This document shows positions 1 to 6,992 of a stretch of DNA of 7,728 nt, piece after piece. The notes under the pieces were generated by a model, which was not told the origin of the DNA, searched no databases, and saw only the letters and a program-made list of their open reading frames with translations. Numbering within the stretch: position 1 is the stretch's first letter; each line of letters starts with the position of its first letter. A program made the translations under genes and the position numbers. The stretch is from Actinomycetales bacterium UBA1383 (GTDB lineage: Bacteria; Actinomycetota; Actinomycetes; Actinomycetales; Actinomycetaceae): contig DBQX01000109.1 in the NCBI GenBank assembly GCA_002305415.1, positions 1-7,728 on the forward strand, read 5' to 3'.

Positions 1-1
1 T

Positions 2-487
2 CGCATCGATGGTCGGCGGCTGTGGGTGGCGAGTTGGGCGGCGCCGCCCGGGGTGACGTGGGGGAGGGCTGGCAAGGGCCGACAGGTCGAGCGGTTCGCT
101 GCGTGTTTGCGGGACCGACCAGGTCCGACGATCGTGGGCATCGACCGCAACGCCCCGAAGTGGGAACGGCACGACCTCGCGGACGACGCGTGGTGGAACC
201 CCCACGAACCGCTGCTGTACGGCGTGGACCGTGTCCACGACCTGCGTGACACCTTCCGAGACCACGTAGCCGGCCACCCCGAGAGCGCCGCCCAACTCCG
301 GGCGAAGCGCCCGGAAGGGCCCCTTGCTGTCACCCATACCCGCCGTGGCATCGAGTGCCGGTACGACGCGATCTATGCCTCGCCCGAATTTGCGGTCGAT
401 GGCGTGGAGCACCTGTGGGACGAGGCGCGCGATGCTGGCAGCGACCATGCCGTCGTCCGGGCCGTGCTCCGCTGGTGCAGCCCTTGA
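2..487 (+). CDS. Endonuclease/exonuclease/phosphatase family protein, C-terminal part (5' end outside window)
   Basis: The reading frame is open to the left edge, so only the last ~161 residues are present; the GTG at 26 is an internal valine, not a trusted start. The fragment carries the second half of an EEP (DNase I-like) metal-dependent phosphoesterase fold: a strand followed by GIDRNAP, supplying the D-x-N pair (Asp codon 143-145, Asn codon 149-151); then a RYDAIYASPEF segment like the 'D-x-I-x-x-S' strand of the family; and a terminal SDH motif (440-448) with the expected catalytic histidine. The family cleaves phosphodiester or phosphomonoester bonds in nucleic acids, lipids or small molecules; the substrate cannot be told from this fragment. 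No export signal can be judged without the N-terminus. The protein ends only 12 residues after SDH, and its stop codon lies right where the next, out-of-phase gene body begins, so its original C-terminus may have been replaced. Family assignment is fairly sure, function is not. Confidence 0.8.
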   Translation, partial: RIDGRRLWVASWAAPPGVTWGRAGKGRQVERFAACLRDRPGPTIVGIDRNAPKWERHDLADDAWWNPHEPLLYGVDRVHDLRDTFRDHVAGHPESAAQLRAKRPEGPLAVTHTRRGIECRYDAIYASPEFAVDGVEHLWDEARDAGSDHAVVRAVLRWCSP

Positions 488-2138
488 ACCGGGACGCAAC
501 GTACGCTTCGAAGATGCCGGCAACGAGCGCGGCCTGCTCGCCGTCAGCCTGCAGGAGAACAACGGCATCGTGCTGATCAATGCGGTCAACGGGAAGATCG
601 TGGGCGCGTTCTCCGCCGGGTCCGTGACCGTGGGTGGGGTGGACGTGGTGGAGGAGGACACCATCGACCAGTCCGGCACGATCACCGACGTCCCGCGTGA
701 GCCCGACTCGCTCGGCTGGATCGGGGACCACGTCGTCACCGCCAACGAGGGTGACCTGTTCGGCGGCAGCCGCGGCTGGACCATCTTCGACACCACTGGT
801 GGGGTTGTCTGGGACGCCGGCAACACCTTCGCGGAGGAGATCGTCCGAGTTGGCCTCCACAACGAGGGCCGTAGCGAGAACAAGGGCGCTGAGCCCGAGG
901 GTCTCGCCGTGACCGAGATCGACGGCGTGCCCGTGGTCCTGGTCGGGTCCGAGCGCTCGAACGCCGTGCTCGCCTACGACGTCTCCGATGTGCGCGAACC
1001 TGTCCTGCTGCAGGTGCTGCCCACCACGAACGGCCCGGAGGGCATCCTCCCCGTGCCGTCCCGCGACCTGCTCGTCATCTCCTCCGAGGAGGACGACGCC
1101 GACGCTCGGGTGCGTGCCTCCGTCTCCCTCTACGGGACGGGCGCGTGGCTCGGCACCGGCTGGTCCCCGGCCTTCCCGCAACTCGTCTCGGCGGACGTCG
1201 CCAACCCCGCCGCCGACGACGGCACCTCGCCCATCGGGTGGGGCGCGCTGGGTGCGCTGGCCGCGGACCCCGAGGTGGCCACGCGTCTGTACACGGCCAC
1301 GGATGCCGCCTTCTCCCCGAGCAGGATCCTCGCGATCGACACCTCCGCCACCCCGGCCGTGATCGACGGCGAGATCACCGTCACGGAGAGCGGGAACCCG
1401 ATCGGACTCGACATCGAGGGCCTCGCCGTGCGCCCATCCGGTGGGTTCTGGCTCGGCGTCGAGGGGAACGGCCGAACCGACGGCACGGTCAACGAGATCG
1501 TGCGGGTGGACGACGCCGGCGTGGTGCAGGAGCGCATCGCGCTCGGGACGGAGCTGGAGGCCACCATCGGTTCCAACGGCGTCGAGGGCGTGGCGGTGAC
1601 CGAGATCGACGGCGTCGAGCACGTCACCGTCGCGATCCAGCGGATCAGCAACGCCGTGCGCGACTACACCTTCATCGGGCAGTACAACACCGCCACGGAG
1701 GAGTGGACCTGGTCCACCTACGCTCTCGAGGCGGCGAGCCCCGACTCGGAGACGGTGTCCAGCGACTGGATCGGCCTGTCCGAGATCGTCGCGATCGACG
1801 ACGAATCCTTCGCGGTCATCGAGCGCGACAAGCTCAACGGCCCGGACGCCGCCCTCAAGGCGGTATTCGTCTTCGACCTTCAGGCAGGCTCGGGCGCCGA
1901 CACGCTGGCGGACGCTGCTGCAGGCAACGCCGTCGACAAGTCACTCGCCCTCGACGTCCTGCCCCTCCTGAAGGCCACCAACGGCTGGGTGCAGGAGAAG
2001 CTCGAGGGTCTGGCGATCGCGGCGGACGGCACCGTGTACGCGATCACGGACAACGACGGAGTCGACGACGCCACCGGCGAGACCGTCTTCGTCACACTGG
2101 GCTCCGCAGAAGACCTGTTCGCGGACTGGCTCGAGTGA
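432..2138 (+). CDS. Esterase-like/phytase-like family protein, N-terminally truncated (possible pseudogene)
   Basis: This is a beta-propeller-type protein of the 'esterase-like activity of phytase' group, normally exported; its physiological substrate is not established. Recognisable sequence starts near 486-535 and is continuous to the stop: LAVSLQENNGIV (537-572), REPDSLGW, VTANEGDLFGGSRG, GRSENKGAEPEG, VGSERSNAV, then the phytase-like half with DIEGLAV (1410-1430), FAVIERD (1809-1829), KLEGLAI (1998-2018) and DNDGVDD (2049-2069). Intact relatives, from memory, carry about 200 more residues including a signal peptide. Here that part is missing and the frame instead runs back through the preceding EEP gene, opening at a TTG at 324. 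The start is undecided; I give the ATG at 432 because GAGG lies six bases upstream, but residues encoded before ~486 are only an out-of-frame reading of the EEP gene. Without a signal peptide the product would stay in the cytoplasm and is probably non-functional. There is no internal stop or frameshift in the remaining ~550 codons, so the loss is recent, or is an assembly artefact. Confidence 0.8.
   Translation: MLAATMPSSGPCSAGAALEPGRNVRFEDAGNERGLLAVSLQENNGIVLINAVNGKIVGAFSAGSVTVGGVDVVEEDTIDQSGTITDVPREPDSLGWIGDHVVTANEGDLFGGSRGWTIFDTTGGVVWDAGNTFAEEIVRVGLHNEGRSENKGAEPEGLAVTEIDGVPVVLVGSERSNAVLAYDVSDVREPVLLQVLPTTNGPEGILPVPSRDLLVISSEEDDADARVRASVSLYGTGAWLGTGWSPAFPQLVSADVANPAADDGTSPIGWGALGALAADPEVATRLYTATDAAFSPSRILAIDTSATPAVIDGEITVTESGNPIGLDIEGLAVRPSGGFWLGVEGNGRTDGTVNEIVRVDDAGVVQERIALGTELEATIGSNGVEGVAVTEIDGVEHVTVAIQRISNAVRDYTFIGQYNTATEEWTWSTYALEAASPDSETVSSDWIGLSEIVAIDDESFAVIERDKLNGPDAALKAVFVFDLQAGSGADTLADAAAGNAVDKSLALDVLPLLKATNGWVQEKLEGLAIAADGTVYAITDNDGVDDATGETVFVTLGSAEDLFADWLE
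909..1615 (+). repeat. 20-bp exact direct repeat within the phytase-like gene (909-928 and 1596-1615)
   Basis: The two copies are in the same reading frame and both encode VTEIDGV. At the protein level similarity extends to about 30 residues: an EG-x-AVTEIDGV strand, then V-x-V, then R-x-SNAV or RSNAV and a tyrosine. This is most simply two equivalent blades of the propeller rather than a mobile repeat. Confidence 0.7.
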
Positions 2139-2144
2139 CACCCG

Positions 2145-2164
2145 TGCCCTGAGTTCCCAGGGCA
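2145..2164 (+). terminator. Stem-loop just after the phytase-like gene
   Basis: Seven perfectly paired bases (TGCCCTG and CAGGGCA) enclose a six-base loop, starting six bases after the stop codon at 2138. There is no T-tract behind it, which is common for terminators in high-GC actinobacteria. It would separate the phytase-like gene from the regulator downstream. Confidence 0.5.
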
Positions 2165-2322
2165 AGCATCGCCGTGGGAGGCCGGTTGCCGACCCTCGAC
2201 TGCGTCGCGTCCCGCCAACGCACCCGCCTGGCCGCGCCCGGCGGGGATGCTCTCGGCACCGTGCGGTTCGAGGACGTCAGGCGCACAGACGCGGCAGTGC
2301 GCTGCCCCTGACCCGAGGAGAA

Positions 2323-2358
2323 TGCCCGGGACTCACCGCGTCCCACTGCCCGGGACAC
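2323..2358 (+). promoter_or_regulatory. Paired direct repeats upstream of the BTAD-STAND gene, possible operator
   Basis: TGCCCGGGACTC at 2323-2334 recurs as TGCCCGGGACAC at 2347-2358, with one mismatch in 12 and exactly 24 bp between starts, close to two helical turns. The second copy ends 19 bp before the GTG start at 2378. Each copy contains the palindrome CCCGGG. Paired direct repeats on the same helix face are how SARP/AfsR-type regulators are known to bind, but the spacing here differs from the usual 11-bp or 22-bp period and no promoter box is clear. The site could equally be a remnant of coding sequence. Confidence 0.25.
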
Positions 2359-2377
2359 TCGCGCGGTCCTCACCGAC

Positions 2378-5300
2378 GTGGGCGTCTTCGAGCGCCTCAT
2401 CCACGAGGGACGCCGCCATCTGGCCGACGACGATCCCTTGCGTGCGGCGGTGGATCTCGGCCGCGCCCTGGAGCTGTGGCGCGGCACGCCCTACCCGGAG
2501 CTCGAGGCATGGCAGCCCGCGCAGGCGGAGGTGGCGCGGCTGGCCGAACTGCGTGCCACCGCGGAGGAGGACCTGGTCGAGGCGGAGCTCGCCTCGGGCG
2601 ACGCCGGAGACGTTGTCTCCCGCGCCGCCGCGCTGGTGCGCGAGGAGCCCCTCCGGGAACGGCGGTGGGCCCTGCTCGCCCGCGCGCACTACCGCACCGG
2701 CCACCAGGGCGACGCTCTCGCCACCCTCACGAAGGCGCGTGTGGTGCTGGTGGAGGAGCTCGGCGTCGACCCCGGCCCCGAGCTCGCCGCCCTCGAGCTG
2801 GCGATCCTGCGGCAGGAGCCCTCCCTGCCGGCGGAGACGGTGGCGCCGTCTGCGGCGTCGCCGTGGCCGGGACTGGAGGCCTACGGCGAGGAGGACGCGG
2901 ATGTGTTCTTCGGCCGCGATTCCGACGTCGCCGAGTGCACCGAGCGGCTGCTCGCCACCGGGCTGCTCGTGCTCGCCGGCGCCTCGGGGTCCGGGAAATC
3001 CTCCCTCCTGCGGGCGGGGATCCTGCCGGAGTTGCGGGGCCGCGGGCTGTCCGGCGTGGTCCTGCGGGCGCCCGACGAGGGAGTGGGGGCCGCGCTCCGC
3101 ACCGTCGAGGCGGCGGCGGTGATCGCCGTCGACCAGGTGGAGGAGGCGTTCGCCGACGGCGCCGCGGCGGCGGATCCCGCCGCGCTGCTCGCGTCGGTGG
3201 TGCGGCGGGTGGAGGCCGGGGGACGGGTCATCCTCGTGGTGCGGAGCGACCACCTCGGACGGCTCGCGGTCGACGCCAACACGGCGCGGCTGGTGCAGCG
3301 GGCCCTCCACCTCCTGGGACCGCTGACCGGCGACTCCCTCCGGGCGGCCATCGTGGGCCCCGCCGCGCGGTCGGGGGTGCGCTGTGGCCCCGGCCTGGTG
3401 GAGATGCTCGTACGCGACGCCGAGGGGCAGCCCGGCGCACTCCCTTTGCTGTCCCATGCGCTCGCCGAGACGTGGGCGCGCCGGTCCGGCCCGGTCCTGA
3501 CAGTGGAGGACTATCTGGCGACGGGAGGCCTGCGCGGCGCCGTCGCGGCGACGGCGGAGCAGTTCTTCGAGTCCCTCCCGCCGGAGCGGCAGGCAGTCGT
3601 TCGGTCCGTGCTGCTGCGTCTCGTGGCGCCGACCGAGGAAGGGGCGGTACGTCGGCGCGTCCCCGCCGCGGACTTCCGCAGCGACGCGCACCGGGCGGAC
3701 ATCGTCACGCGGCTGGTGGCGGCACGGCTCCTGACCGTCGAGGGCGATGACGTGGTGATCTCCCACGAGGCCCTGATGCGGGCGTGGCCCCGGCTCCGCG
3801 ACTGGCTGGTGGAGGATGCGGGCCGCCTGCAGCTGCTCCGGCGGCTCGAGTCCTACGCGTCCTGGTGGGACGAGCATGACCGCCCGGACGACGCCCTCTA
3901 CCGTGGCGCGACCCTGCAGCTGGCGGCGGCACTGCCGTCGGAGACCGACGGCGAGATCGGGGCTCCCGCTGCCCGCTTCCTCGCGGCATCACATGCCGCC
4001 GCTGAGCTGCGCGCCCGGGAGGCGCAGCAGCGCGCCCGTGCAACCACGCGCCGCAACCGGGCGCTCGCGGCCCTCCTCGTGGTGGCCGTCGTGACCGGGG
4101 TGCTCGCCACCATCGGTCGGGTCAACGCCGAGCGGGCGGAACGGCATGCGAATGTCGAGGCACTGGTCAGCGCCTCACGGGTGCTGCGGCCCTCGGACTG
4201 GGGACTCGCCGCTCTCCTGGCGGTGCAGGCTCACCACGAGGACCCCGGTCCGCTCACCCACTCGGCGCTCCTGAGCCTGTTCACCGCCGAGACGAGGTTC
4301 AGCGGAGAGGTGCACCTCCCGGGCGGCTCCTTCACGGCCGCGGCAATCCCCGGGACCTCATCGGCACTCGTGCTGCACGACCGTGCGCAGCTCTCGCCGG
4401 AGGAGTCGGTCGCGGTGGTGGACCTGCGCACCGGTGCCACGGAGAGGATCCTGCCGAGCTCGTCGGCGGCTTTCGCCGGAGCGGAGGTGGCGGTCAGCGG
4501 GGACGGCTCCCTCGGCGTCGTGGTGGAGAACAACCTGACGGCGTGCGGGCCCTGGGAGGTGTTCTGTTTCGAGTTCACCGTCTTCGACCTGCGCTCCGGC
4601 GAGGCGGTCCTCGGGCCCGGCCCGGTGCCATTCGGCGTCAGCGACTTCACCATCAGCCACGACGGAGCGTGGGTGGCGGTCGTAGGCGCCGAACCCGGCG
4701 AGATTGCATGGCTGAACACGGACACCCTGGAGGCGCAGTTCGCGCCCGAGGTCGAGGGCGGCGACGACGTGGAGCGTTGGGACGGCGGCCCCCTCGACGG
4801 CGGCTCCGCCCTCTTCACCGCGGACGGCACCCTTGTCGCGACCGATCGTGGCGGAAACGTGCGGGTCCTCGACCCGAACCTGACCGACGCGGAACGCGCT
4901 GCCGTCGTCCCTGCTGGCTTCGCACAGACCAACCTGGAGCGTGCCGGGACAACCCTGGTGATGTCCGGCGACCGCGGGGTCGCCGCCGTCGACCTGACGA
5001 CGATGGCTGTGGTGTGGACACAGCCCACGGCGGAGCCGTCCAGGCGGTGCTCCACACTCGCCCTCTCGGAGTACACCGCCATGGCCTACTGCGGCAGTGC
5101 TGCGGGCGTCGTCGAGGTACGGGACCTCCGGACGGGTGACCTGACCGGAGAGACCTTCCCGGCGCCGCACGGGGTGGGAGGACTCGCGGTGGTGGACGAG
5201 GGCCGTGAACTCGTCGTGTTCGCCGCGAACGGTCCCGTGATCTCCCGGTGGCGTCTCGACGGCACGGGTCCGGTGACCGATCGCGTTGCGGAACGGCGGT

Positions 5301-6304
5301 CGCTCTGGGACGGGTGGGGCCCGGACGGCCGCTCCATCGTGGTCACGCGCCCGCGGACGCTCGCGGGTTCCGGCGGTGCTGTTGCCTCCTTCGACGTCTG
5401 GGACACGGCCGAGGACACCCGACTCACGGGGGTCGACGGCGTCGCATCGCTGGGCTGGATGGGCACCGGGCGTCTCACCACGGCCACGATCGGCGGCGGC
5501 GGGGGCCTCAGCACCTATGACCTCTCCGGGCGCCTCCTGCCGGAGGCGCCCCCGATCGGCGCCTACCTGCCCTCCCAGGTGAGCGTTCACACCACCCAGG
5601 GGGCAACCCGCGCCTACCTGTGGAACGGCGTCGACCGCCTGACCCTCATGGGTGCGGACGCGGCTCCTGCCGAGGCACCCGTGTTCCGGATCGACGGCGG
5701 TGCCCGGCTGCTGGCCGTGTCCGACACGGCGGACGGCGACACGGTGGTGGTGAGCTTCCAGCACCCCCGGTCGGACGTGATCGAGCACGTGGTGTTCTCC
5801 GGCAGGACCGGAGAGGAACTGGCCCGCGCGGACCCCGAGGATCGGTTGACGCTGGCGGCTGTCGGCCCGGATGGGACGCTGGTGGGCGCTGGTCCGGGAC
5901 GCATCACGCGGTTCGACCGTGACACGTTTGCGCCCCTCGGAAGCTTTGCCGGCGAGGAGGGGCAGATCCACTCGCTGCAGTTCAGCGCAGCCGGCGACCT
6001 CCTCCTGGCGGCCGGGATCGGACAGGTCGCGCTGTACGACGTGGCGACGGGCCTGCGGATCGGTGATCCGATCGCGACGCCGATCGGGCTCGCGGCGGAA
6101 CTCGAGCAACGGAACGGCTTCCTGCACCCGGACGGGACGCGCCTGGCGATCGCGGCGCGGGGCGGCGTCGAGATCTGGGACATCGACGCCGAGCACCTCA
6201 CCGAGGTGGCCTGCCGGCTGGCGGCCCGCAACTTGACCGAGGACGAGTGGGCGAGCCACCTGCGTGCCTTCGGGCCCTGGGAGGAGACATGTCTCACCGG
6301 TTGA
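2378..6304 (+). CDS. BTAD - novel STAND NTPase - transmembrane - beta-propeller protein, lacking the winged-helix domain
   Basis: A 1308-residue signalling protein. Residues 1-147 form the BTAD helical domain of AfsR/SARP-type regulators (ALELWRGTPYPE near 30-41; ELGVDPGPEL near 127-136). Residues ~164-510 are a novel STAND (nSTAND1-like) NTPase: FFGRDSD, Walker A GASGSGKS (201-208), Walker B VIAVDQVEE (248-256), VVRSDHLGRL (287-296), LPLLSHALAETW, ISHEALMRAWPRLRDWL (461-477). A membrane segment spans ~563-580 with Arg-rich sequence before it, so the C-terminal part probably faces outward. Residues ~640-1270 are propeller repeats with a V-x-hydrophobic-x-D-[LV]-x-[TS]-G signature (aspartates at 682, 737, 916, 1009, 1221, 1268). 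The tail ACRLAARNLTEDEW...TC (1278-1305) is typical of WD40-STAND proteins. Such proteins are thought to be ATP-dependent switches triggered through the propeller. The usual N-terminal winged-helix DNA-binding domain is missing: an in-frame TGA lies at 2309-2311 and no frame upstream shows it. GTG 2378 is the first possible start, but no Shine-Dalgarno sequence precedes it, so the start is uncertain. Confidence 0.88.
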   Translation: MGVFERLIHEGRRHLADDDPLRAAVDLGRALELWRGTPYPELEAWQPAQAEVARLAELRATAEEDLVEAELASGDAGDVVSRAAALVREEPLRERRWALLARAHYRTGHQGDALATLTKARVVLVEELGVDPGPELAALELAILRQEPSLPAETVAPSAASPWPGLEAYGEEDADVFFGRDSDVAECTERLLATGLLVLAGASGSGKSSLLRAGILPELRGRGLSGVVLRAPDEGVGAALRTVEAAAVIAVDQVEEAFADGAAAADPAALLASVVRRVEAGGRVILVVRSDHLGRLAVDANTARLVQRALHLLGPLTGDSLRAAIVGPAARSGVRCGPGLVEMLVRDAEGQPGALPLLSHALAETWARRSGPVLTVEDYLATGGLRGAVAATAEQFFESLPPERQAVVRSVLLRLVAPTEEGAVRRRVPAADFRSDAHRADIVTRLVAARLLTVEGDDVVISHEALMRAWPRLRDWLVEDAGRLQLLRRLESYASWWDEHDRPDDALYRGATLQLAAALPSETDGEIGAPAARFLAASHAAAELRAREAQQRARATTRRNRALAALLVVAVVTGVLATIGRVNAERAERHANVEALVSASRVLRPSDWGLAALLAVQAHHEDPGPLTHSALLSLFTAETRFSGEVHLPGGSFTAAAIPGTSSALVLHDRAQLSPEESVAVVDLRTGATERILPSSSAAFAGAEVAVSGDGSLGVVVENNLTACGPWEVFCFEFTVFDLRSGEAVLGPGPVPFGVSDFTISHDGAWVAVVGAEPGEIAWLNTDTLEAQFAPEVEGGDDVERWDGGPLDGGSALFTADGTLVATDRGGNVRVLDPNLTDAERAAVVPAGFAQTNLERAGTTLVMSGDRGVAAVDLTTMAVVWTQPTAEPSRRCSTLALSEYTAMAYCGSAAGVVEVRDLRTGDLTGETFPAPHGVGGLAVVDEGRELVVFAANGPVISRWRLDGTGPVTDRVAERRSLWDGWGPDGRSIVVTRPRTLAGSGGAVASFDVWDTAEDTRLTGVDGVASLGWMGTGRLTTATIGGGGGLSTYDLSGRLLPEAPPIGAYLPSQVSVHTTQGATRAYLWNGVDRLTLMGADAAPAEAPVFRIDGGARLLAVSDTADGDTVVVSFQHPRSDVIEHVVFSGRTGEELARADPEDRLTLAAVGPDGTLVGAGPGRITRFDRDTFAPLGSFAGEEGQIHSLQFSAAGDLLLAAGIGQVALYDVATGLRIGDPIATPIGLAAELEQRNGFLHPDGTRLAIAARGGVEIWDIDAEHLTEVACRLAARNLTEDEWASHLRAFGPWEETCLTG

Positions 6305-6406
6305 CGGTGGCCCCGCAGCTGTCCCTGCCGGTAAGCCAGCAAGTGAGTCGGTGCCGGAATACCGGTGTGATACCAGCGCGCGATCTCCTGAACTCACCTA
6401 CGAGTG

Positions 6407-6412
6407 AAGGAG
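6407..6412 (+). promoter_or_regulatory. Ribosome binding site of the 180-aa exported protein
   Basis: AAGGAG is followed by a six-base spacer and the ATG at 6419. This fixes the start at 6419 rather than the in-frame GTG at 6404, which overlaps the Shine-Dalgarno region and has none of its own. Confidence 0.8.
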
Positions 6413-6418
6413 ACGTCG

Positions 6419-6961
6419 ATGTCAACCACGCGGAAGTGGCGCAGTCTCGCCGCGGCAGCGGCCGCTGCGATGTTCGCGCTGATGGCCGGCCCGGCAGGCG
6501 CCGAACCGGGAGATCCACCGCAATTGCCGTTCAGGGGTTCAGTGACGGGGGTGGACAGCCCCATGGCCCCGCCAGACGGCTGCTTCGACGGGGCAATGTG
6601 GCGTTACCACTCCGAGGGGCCCGGCACGTTCGGTCGGCTCGGGACGGTCTGGTTCGAGATCGACCACTGCTCGGCGATGACCAGCCCCACCGCCGGCTAC
6701 TTCGCCGACGGCACCATCTCGATCACCGCCGCGAACGGCGACCAGATCTTCATGGACGAGTGGGGCACCTTCGAGTTGGATGACATCCTCCCCTTGTCGT
6801 ACGTCGATCTGCACTGGGAGATCACCGGGGGGACGGGCCGGTTCTCCGGGGCGGAGGGTGAGGGGACCGCGGCACCGATCAGCGACCTCGTCGCCGGCAC
6901 GACGACTGCCGACTTCACGGGCTGGATCACCTACGACGCCTCCGACGTCGCGATCAAGTAG
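6419..6961 (+). CDS. Secreted protein, probable beta-barrel (allene-oxide-cyclase-like) fold
   Basis: A 180-residue protein with a Sec signal peptide: basic MSTTRKWR, an alanine-rich hydrophobic core (10-23), and a likely cleavage site after AGA at residue 28. The mature part is rich in beta strands and ends with the motif GGTGRFSGAEGEGT (137-150), which I recognise from small secreted barrel proteins often described as allene-oxide-cyclase barrel-like or 'dirigent-like'; no enzyme activity follows from that. Two cysteines, C55 and C84, are the only ones and could form a disulfide outside the membrane. It lies 114 bp after the STAND/propeller gene and 31 bp before the lipoprotein gene, with which it shares its first five residues and start region; the two probably form one transcript. 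The spacer before it has an inverted pair, CCGGTA (6329-6334) and TACCGG (6360-6365), of unknown meaning. Function unknown. Confidence 0.85.
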   Translation: MSTTRKWRSLAAAAAAAMFALMAGPAGAEPGDPPQLPFRGSVTGVDSPMAPPDGCFDGAMWRYHSEGPGTFGRLGTVWFEIDHCSAMTSPTAGYFADGTISITAANGDQIFMDEWGTFELDDILPLSYVDLHWEITGGTGRFSGAEGEGTAAPISDLVAGTTTADFTGWITYDASDVAIK

Positions 6962-6978
6962 CCAGTTCGCCACCAGGT

Positions 6979-6984
6979 GGAGGG
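6979..6984 (+). promoter_or_regulatory. Ribosome binding site of the lipoprotein gene
   Basis: GGAGGG lies eight bases before the ATG at 6993. This start gives a complete lipoprotein signal peptide; longer readings of the same frame back to 6780 run through the preceding gene and add basic, low-complexity sequence typical of a shadow frame. Confidence 0.75.
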
Positions 6985-6992
6985 AGACGAGG

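Noticed and set aside
330..1622. Long open frame on the minus strand opposite the phytase-like gene
   Set aside because: Its translation is His/Arg/Gly-rich low-complexity sequence with no domain, and the plus-strand frame has clear conserved motifs; it is a high-GC shadow.
2247..3122. Alternative plus-strand frame that could carry the missing winged helix
   Set aside because: The sequence upstream of BTAD in this frame has no helix-turn-helix character and is Ser/Arg/Pro-rich throughout, as expected for a shadow.
2333..3877. 514-codon minus-strand frame opposite the BTAD/STAND region
   Set aside because: It lies opposite the Walker motifs and other well-recognised STAND sequence and reads as biased Arg/Gly/Pro sequence.
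6356..6385. GGAATA as a -35 element of an ECF sigma factor promoter
   Set aside because: No GTT or other suitable -10 element follows at 16-20 bp.
4358..6397. 679-codon minus-strand frame opposite the propeller region
   Set aside because: Length alone is not evidence at this GC content; the plus-strand frame shows regular propeller repeats and the typical C-terminal tail of the family.
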